Positions 27,653 through 33,861 of a stretch of 33,861 bases of DNA are shown here, one piece after another. The position numbers and the translations under genes were made by a program. This stretch comes from Diaporthe sp. PMI_573 (lineage: Eukaryota; Ascomycota; Sordariomycetes; Diaporthales; Diaporthaceae): assembly GCA_021399435.1 (NCBI GenBank), contig JAJTUP010000190.1, positions 1 to 33,861 on the forward strand. The letters are read 5' to 3'. Within the stretch, counting starts at the first letter, position 1; each line of letters begins with the position of its first letter. The notes below the pieces were generated by a model that was given only the letters and a program-made list of their open reading frames with translations, had not been told where the DNA came from and did no database searches.

Positions 27653-30097
27653 ATGGCCACCTTTCATCCTACCAAGTCAACCACGCCCGTTCCAGAACGT
27701 ACAGAAGAAGACAATCAACGGCTCTTTCAGCTCTACAAAGGCTGGACCTTGACGGAGAGAGACGGCCAAGTGCGTCAATGGGTATATCAATTCGGCTACG
27801 ATATCCAGCATGCCCAGAAGGGGGAACGCCGATGGGTGTGTTGTCTTTGCATCAAGCAAAAGCGGCCGAGGCCAAAGAGTTATGCCATCAAAGGGTTGCA
27901 GAACGCTGAGGGTCACCTGTACACGGACCACAATGGCATCATGGATCCGACGGGCAAGAGGCAAAAGCCTGCAAAGGCATCTGAGAAAGCACATCAGTCC
28001 ATTGCAACAATCCTACAGTTGAACCCCACGGAGCCGAAGGAACAAGATTTGATCAATACGCTGATCAAACGTTTCGACAAAACTGTATTCCAGCAGAAAC
28101 TTGTCAACTGGATTGTCAATTCTAACCAATCCTTCTCGATCGTCAACGATCAAGATCTTCGAGACATCTTCAACTACCTCAATCCATCTGTCGAGATCAC
28201 AAAAGCTAACATTACTGACGTGACCGTGCGTGCCATCGCAGAACGAGAATTTACCAACAACATGGAAAGAGTGAAGGATGCTTTGCGGAAGAGTCCAGGA
28301 CAGATCCATATCCAGTACGATGGCTGGAAGTCTGGTAACCGACACGCCTTATACGGCATCACATGTGTGTTTCGGGATTCCAACGACCGGCCACAGAAGT
28401 GTGTCCTCGGCCTGCCTGAACTTACAGAGCGGCACACAGGCGAGAATATCGCCGGGCAGATCATCGAGATCATTCGAGAGTACGAGATCAGCGATAAAAT
28501 CGGGTATTTCACACTGGATAATGCCGGTAACAATAAAACCTCGATGGAGGAGCTTGCATTAGAATTCGGCTTCGACTGGAAAAAGCGATGGGTTCGCTGC
28601 GTTGGCCACGTTGTCAACATAGTAGTGAAACAGATGCTGTATGGCAAGAACCCGGATGCTTTTGAGAAAGAGCTCTTCGAAGGACTTCACACGGCAGCGA
28701 AGGAGCATGAAGTCTGGAGGAGGCGAGGCTCCGTTGGAAAATGGCATAACTTTGCTGTTGTAGGTGGCTCAGTCCCCGATTTTATTTGTTATACTCACGA
28801 AGTCCTAGGAGGTGAGCAGATCGGACACGTGGACCGATATGCTCAAGAAGGTACAGGCTGTCGAGAGCCAACTCTCTGACGACGCTCAGCTCAAGAAACA
28901 CCGTCCAGTTGGAGTTGTGGTCGACAATGCTACCCGGTGGCTTTCTCAATTCTCGATGATTGAGCGTGCTCTGGTTTTAAGGCCATTTTATAATTCTTTT
29001 GTCCAGAGAGCGTCAAACGAGTGGGAGAAGGCCAACTTGACGAGAGCTGGCAACATCAAAAAGGGCTCCAAGCAGCCCTTCTTCCTGAAGGAAGAGAACC
29101 GCATGACAACTGATGATTGGCATGTGCTCGGGACTCTTTACGACATTTTGCTTGACTTCAAGCTGGTTGTGAAAGGCCTTGAGGGTGATGGACAGGGAAA
29201 ACACCGCAGAAACGTCGAGGAAAACGAGGTCGAGCCCCCACTGTCTGGTAAGCCTTAGACTTCGCAAAAGCGGCCCTATTCTTATTCTAGCAGCTGACTT
29301 GTACAGGTACAAGCTGGGATCTTATTCACGCGTACGAATTTCTTCTCGAAACCCTTGAATCCGCGAAAAGAGCAGTCGCCAATTTTCCAGACGGCCACCA
29401 CCTCGCAGTCAACATCAACCTGGGTTGGCTCAAATTGAACGAATACTACGAGCATTTGAACGATAGCCCCCTGATCTATGGCGCCGCAGTTCTCCATCCT
29501 GCTTACCGGTGGGCACTGTTTGACGATTTGTGGGGAGACGACGAGGAAAGACAGCTGTGGATTACCAAGGCGCAGGAGATGGTCCAGGATCTTTGGGAGA
29601 GAGAGTATAGGGACCTTGAGGTTGATGATCCAGAGATTGAATTGCCTGCCAATAAGCGTCTGAAGACCTCAAGAAACAAGTTCACAGCGTGGCGCACGAA
29701 AAAGCGAGGACTGATGGCTGGAGGGATTTCTGTTACCGAGTCGCACATTCAATCCCCAGCTCAATCCCCTAGGTCCTCAGTTGGCGGTCTGGATCTTGAT
29801 GAATACGAGCAGTGGCAGCGCGATATCGAGGATGCTGACGCTTCTGTCACAGATCCCTACGAATACTGGCACATAAGGCGGCTCAAATACCCCCGGCTGT
29901 CTAGGATGGCCTTGGATCTGCTTACTGTGCCACCTATGTCAGCCGAGTGTGAGAGGCTATTCTCGACCACTGGCCGCATGGTTACCAAGAGCCGCAATAG
30001 GCTAGATGCCAGTACAATTGGGCTTTGTCAGACACTACGGAGTTGGTTGCGTGCTGGTTTGATCGGGTCGCTAGATAGGATTCTAATGGACGAGTGA
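27653..30097 (+). CDS. hAT transposase, three exons, apparently functional
   Basis: Exons 27,653-28,759, 28,809-29,247 and 29,307-30,097 give 778 residues. Introns are 49 nt (GTAGGT...TAG) and 59 nt (GTAAGC...CAG). A BED-like finger has C63, C66, H88 and H93 (WVCCLCIKQK...GHLYTDH). The RNase-H-like core has Asp223 (IQYDGWKSGN) and Asp289 (YFTLDNAGNN), followed by RWVRCVGHVVNIVVKQMLYG. The C-terminal dimerisation domain reads YPRLSRMALDLLTVPPMSAE and CERLFSTTGRMVTKSRNRL. The protein should bind the subterminal repeats and catalyse excision and reinsertion. It lies wholly within an element with matching TIRs and TSD. The start ATG has A at -3 (GAAATGGCC). The third catalytic acidic residue was not assigned. 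Confidence 0.9.
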
Positions 30098-30154
30098 CAA
30101 AATGACCAAGGCATGGATGCGACCCACTAATTACCATTGTTGGACGAAGTAGGT

Positions 30155-30275
30155 TTCCATTCCACAAATTCCACAATATGGATCCATTTCCATAATGGAT
30201 CCATTTCCACCCATTCCACATCGAAGTCATTAGTCAGCATCCATATCCACGCCATATTCACAAATGTGTCGTGGA
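30155..30275. repeat. Right subterminal repeat region of the hAT
   Basis: Contains two ATGGATCCATTTCC units, several ATTCCAC copies, CATCCATATCCACGCCATAT and two GTGTCGTGG copies just before the TIR. CCATATCCACGCCA is shared with the left region (about 27,406-27,420). Confidence 0.7.
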
Positions 30276-30296
30276 GTGTCGTGGATTTGAACCCTG

Positions 30297-30304
30297 ATTC
30301 CCTT
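30297..30304. repeat. Target-site duplication, right copy (ATTCCCTT)
   Basis: Identical to 27,307-27,314. The sequence beyond it continues the Tc1/mariner relic. Confidence 0.9.
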
Positions 30305-30865
30305 TGGTGCCCACCTAGTGCGCTGTAGCCTATCTCTTTTATCATCACCAGATTCGTCAATAAAGACGAGCTGCTTAACACTATATTCTTGCATCTTGAC
30401 GATCTAATTGGCTCGGAGTTCGTGGTTGCGTTGCGTGGTAACAAGGGCGCGTGTTTTCCTCTTCCACTTGACTGCCTTGAGGGCCCGGCTAATTGTGCCT
30501 ATGGAAACGAATATCTCAAAGGTTTCAAGCAACCACCACTGCATCTTGTCTTGATATAGTTTGTCTTTCTTGGCGAGGTGATCGAGAAGGGCCTAAGCAA
30601 GAAGAGGGTGTGTCAGAGAGTGTAGATACTCGGGACTTGAATCACGAACGTTACGGTGGAAGTCAGTTAGCCGTATGGAATTGTATGCTGACGGCGACGT
30701 TCCCGGCGTAAAGATAGTACCACATAGTTGATTCCTCCTCCTCAGCACGCGTATATACACCTCAGAGCACTTCATGGTCTTTGCAATAGTTGCATCGTTG
30801 GCTTGGTTGATATCTAGAAGCCCCTGGATCGTCGTGAGCTCCAGCGGGGTGAGGCGGCGCGGCAT
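30305..30865 (-). pseudogene. Tc1/mariner-type transposase, N-terminal half with two stops
   Basis: From the ATG at 30,865 one minus frame reads MPRRLTPLELTTIQGLLDIN and EVYIRVLRRR (helix-turn-helix). It meets TAG at 30,595-30,593 and continues QWWLLETFEIFVSIGTISRA. It meets a second TAG at 30,406-30,404, then reads KQLVFIDESGDDKRDRLQRT RWAPKG. The LVFIDESG motif holds the first catalytic Asp of DDE_3 transposases common in fungi. The frame is then interrupted by the hAT insertion. With the hAT removed it continues into a Gag segment, so the second half of the transposase is missing. It is not functional. Confidence 0.75.
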
Positions 30866-30886
30866 GACTACAAAAACACCATACAT

Positions 30887-31894
30887 TGAATCATGATAGT
30901 CGATTTATATAGTACAAATAGCCTCACGGCGTAAAACGGCGTTGTGGCTGAGGAATGGGCGAGAATATTTGGATGTTGTGGAATGACGATTTGTGTGCAA
31001 AATGGGTGTGTGTTGTCATTTGCGCGGCACTAGCGCGTTGTTGATACTCCCGCTTGCAAGTCAGAATAGCCTTGTATCTCGCAGCAGCCACTTGACAACT
31101 TATGTTGCCCTTCCTCTGCCCGCCCGCTTAGAGGAGCTGGAGGTGACGGCAGCCGCACAAGTGTCTGTTCCCCGGAAGTCTGCACATTCGCCTCTTGCAG
31201 GACTTTCTCCATCTTAGCTTCTTTCCTATACCCCGCAACCCCTGAAGTATACTATGTTCTCTGAAGTGCGGACGAAATACAGTCGATAAATAAAGGCAGA
31301 AATACTATACATATACAAAAGTACCCGCTTAAGCCTCCCCGCTGCTGCCTGGTCTTTGGACTGGACTTAACACGGATACCCCCGCCATCTGTAAATGGTC
31401 AGTTGCTGCTAGGTTTGAGTCAAATTGCCAAGGATTGTGAGCCTGCCAAGGGTGGCTGGAGGTCTTAGGTTAACAAAAAAACCCCTGCTTGCTGGCAATG
31501 GCGCCCTAGCATAAAAGAGCAGGATAACCATACTCAAATAACATTGTAAATTACCCGACATATCCCATCAACACTTAAATCTCATCCATCTCTGAGAAGT
31601 TGGCTATTAATTGCAAGTGACCACATGGGTCGTTGAACTTGACGTGTCGTGCATAGGCGGCAAAATCTCATTGTCATCAAGACAATTCCAACCTTCCTCC
31701 AACGATATTTACTTCACTATCGAGAAATAAGCTCTTCATCTGATCCACAGCGCTTATAATATCATCCCATATATAAACTGGGCAGCCTCAGTCTTAAGAT
31801 CCTCAAACTCTGCAAGCATATCTGTTCGGAGTCCGTCCACCTGGCACGAAATTTGCCCTTCACCTGCGTCTGCAATCTCGTCTTCCAGTTCTAC
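30887..31894. other. Intergenic; possible frameshifted minus-strand coding scrap
   Basis: No intact gene. On the minus strand around 31,890-31,665 one frame reads VDGLRTDMLAEFEDLKTEAA and stops. A neighbouring frame then reads DDIISAVDQMKSLFLDSEVN and ends at a TGA. Together they look like a frameshifted or intron-containing 3' gene end, but I do not recognise it. Confidence 0.35.
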
Positions 31895-31903
31895 TATATA
31901 AAA
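31895..31903 (+). promoter_or_regulatory. TATA-like box before the MYND gene
   Basis: TATATAAAA lies about 75 bp upstream of the first in-frame coding codons of the MYND-finger gene. Placement suits a core promoter, but the initiating ATG is unresolved. Confidence 0.35.
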
Positions 31904-31971
31904 GTGAGAGCATCATTCGCACAAGTATGATGGGAAGGGAATTTTATCTAGAACCCTAAATTATGGAATAA

Positions 31972-33861
31972 AGAGGAGAGCAAACTGTAGATGATCTCCG
32001 AGAGAGCGAAAGGTTCCCTGAACCTCGGCAGCACGCAAACTTTCGAAACGAAGAGACTTTCCCAACATTTGCCGGCCTTCCAGGAGAGGACGATATTGAT
32101 CGAGCATTCTACGATACCACGGATGGATTCCGCTACATTCCTCGAAAGCATTGGTGCTTCTTGGCTGAAATCATAGACATCGAACAATTCCTTCGGGTGA
32201 AGCTTACCGTTCGGGATAAAGCAGGTGCTACGGTGCCAGTCGCCTTTCATACAGACGGCAGAGGCGCCGAGCTTACTCAGCTGCAGCCGGGACACACTAT
32301 AGCAATTCTCTACGCGCAACAGCATGGGTTCCTCGACTTCACGACAGGAATACGCCAGGAAGAATATAATGGAATAAAAGTAGGACTTTCTACTGCCTAA
32401 GTAGGATCGAATCGAAATTCTGAACGCCTCTCAGGTTATTCCCATGACGCTGACCGAGTTGCTCCGATTGAGCGACCAAGTCCACCAATACTCTACGGAG
32501 CTCGATGGCAAGAGGACCTGCCACGGGTGTAATGAGAAGAAAGCGTCCCTACGGAAGTGCGGCAAATGTTCGTTCTTTTCGTACTGTAACAAGGTAACGT
32601 AGCTCAGTGTGGGGTTCGCGTCCATTTCTAACGGTGTTAGTCTTGCCAAGCTGCTGGCTGGAAAGACAGAGGTCACAAACGTGACTGCAAGCTCATCAGA
32701 GACGGAGATGTGCACGCGATGCTTCTGCTGGAGTGGGGCCATTTCGATGGCTTCCTCAAGTTCCCCCTCCATGCCCCGGCAACCTTTGGACAGAGAAAGA
32801 TGAGCGACATTGTATCATGGCAACACCGGGTGGACGAAGCGCTCCAGAGCAAGCGCACAACTGGGATTGAGGCCGTCGCCGGGGAAGTGGGCAAAACCGG
32901 TCCAGCAGCGCATGTTGACGATTATAGCACTGAGGCTGAAGCCGAAGTCTCGACGACAACTCAGGAAGTACGACAAGTAAATGAATATATCGATCATACG
33001 TCGGGGACAGAGGAAGACTGCATCAGCCAGTTAGATGAACTACTCAAAGGTGTCGATTTCACGACTAGCGCAGGACCAGCGCATAAGACAGAGAACTTGA
33101 AGAAGGAACCCCTTGACGGCAAGTCGCAGGAGCCAGAGAACAACCAACCCAACACTAGTCAAAAAGAGAGAGAGCTTGAACGAATCCGGAACGAGCGAGA
33201 AAACGAGGCTGCCCGGGAGAAGGCAGCCGCACGAGCAAAGGAAGCCATCCATAAGTTGACCGGTTCCGCGAAACCATCAGCAAGCGGCTCAGAGGAAAAT
33301 ATGTCAGGCAACCGGACAAAGCGACAGAGCTCCGAAGAGACAACGACAGACGACGGTAGCCTCATTCGACGGTGCCTCCGATCAGTCATCCCCTCTATCG
33401 CTGCTACCACCGGGACCGATATTCTCGAGCTGATCAACCTTGACATCCTTAACGAGCACCTTGGCTTGAATCTTGACCTCTCTGATTCATGGCAGCGCCT
33501 TCTCGTACCTGAAGCAGCATCTGGAAACATTGAATCATTTCTAGGAGAATGCGCTACAGACTGGTATGCGTGGAGTATTTTGAAAAGGGAAGGTCATTTC
33601 AAGCTCAATCTATGGAGGATCATTCGAGCCTTTGAGACCGATGAAAACCGGCGGAATACGAGTCGCGAATATCTTATTGGCATTCTCGAAGCTCTGGGCG
33701 AAGCCCTTCAGAAAGATGTGGAATGGGAAATCGTCCCCGATCATGTGCCAAGAGCTGTGATGAGAATGGCGATTGCAGTAGCTAAGGAAGGACCCGAGCC
33801 GCCCGGGATCGATGTGGGGGACGAAGATTTCCAGATAGACCCATTCCTGGCTATGATTGCC
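31972..33861 (+). CDS. MYND zinc-finger protein, 3' end beyond right edge
   Basis: Three segments join in phase: 31,972-32,379, 32,435-32,593 and 32,641-33,861 (still open). Introns are 55 nt (GTAGGA...CAG) and 47 nt (GTAACG...TAG). The first segment carries RNEETFPTFAGLPGEDDIDR, YIPRKHWCFLAEIIDIEQFL and YAQQHGFLDFTTGIRQEE, typical of a fungal MYND family. The second intron splits the finger: CHGCNEKKASLRKCGKC, SYCNK | SCQAAGWKDRGHKRDCK. A charged tail with a likely coiled coil (ERELERIRNERENEAAREKA) and a helical C-terminal region follow. MYND fingers mediate protein-protein contacts; the partner is unknown. The start is unresolved: the frame has a TAA at 31,969 and no ATG before the conserved region, so a 5' exon or loss of the start must be assumed. 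Confidence 0.75.

Larger units (their letters stand above)
27315..30296 (+). mobile_element. Complete hAT transposon, 2,982 bp, with TIRs and 8-bp TSD
   Basis: The left end starts CAGGGTTCAAATCCA and the right end is its reverse complement (TGGATTTGAACCCTG, ending at 30,296), a 15-bp TIR. ATTCCCTT flanks both sides as the 8-bp duplication expected for hAT. Both subterminal regions (27,340-27,480 and 30,155-30,275) are packed with TATGGATCC, TTCCAC, CCATTCC and CCATATCCACGCCA motifs. The interior carries one spliced transposase gene without stops. All parts of an autonomous element appear present. Confidence 0.92.

Overview
The window looks like a transposon-rich accessory region of a filamentous ascomycete (Pezizomycotina). 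The evidence is short spliceosomal introns of about 40-75 nt with GTAAGT-like donors and CTAAC/TACTAAC-like branch sites, fungal-type host genes (BTB proteins, a bZIP factor, an Rsc7/Swp82-like remodeler subunit, a MYND-finger protein, a PD-(D/E)XK-like protein) and several typical fungal DNA transposons (hAT, Fot1/pogo, MULE, Tc1/mariner) with Gypsy and Copia debris. I cannot name the species.

Layout. 1-1002 (-): BTB protein running off the left edge. 1.2-3.5 kb: no intact gene, but a Gypsy integrase scrap, a dense GATC array, a perfect 39-bp inverted repeat pair and a GTAC array. 3.6-5.2 kb (-): decayed hAT transposase with a recognisable intron. 5.4 kb: possible small lipid-anchored protein. 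5.85-6.65 kb: Copia fragment joined to an internally deleted MULE relic. 7.2-9.35 kb (+): short bZIP gene, truncated Rsc7/Swp82-like gene and a Myb-like scrap. 10.43-11.74 kb (+): BTB protein with an internal FG-repeat tract. 11.96-12.3 kb: rearranged MULE debris. 12,585-15,640: complete MULE with perfect 55-bp TIRs and an 8-bp target duplication but a dead transposase. 15.8-16.6 kb: Fot1 fragment, headless metallo-beta-lactamase-fold gene and a repeat cluster. 18.28-19.58 kb (+): intact three-exon PD-(D/E)XK-like gene.

20.16-25.02 kb is a cluster of transposons: the N-terminus of a decayed hAT (+), an uninterrupted 795-codon hAT transposase (-), and a Fot1/pogo element (+) with long TIRs, an intact DD35D transposase and an overlapping zinc-knuckle ORF. 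25.18-27.3 kb (-) holds a Pif1/Helitron-like helicase tail, an unrecognised ORF and a Gypsy Gag fragment. 27,315-30,296 is a complete hAT element with matching TIRs, a perfect 8-bp target duplication, subterminal repeats and an intact three-exon transposase. It sits exactly at the junction of the Gag fragment and a Tc1/mariner relic. The window closes with a MYND-finger gene (+) running off the right edge.

I see no operon-like pathway. The main biology is successive, partly nested transposon insertion, with decay mostly by G:C to A:T transitions (consistent with RIP), around a few host-type genes. The best second looks are the apparently complete hAT, the FG-repeat BTB protein, the PD-(D/E)XK gene, the split Fot1 ORFs and the MULE family, which survives in three structural states.
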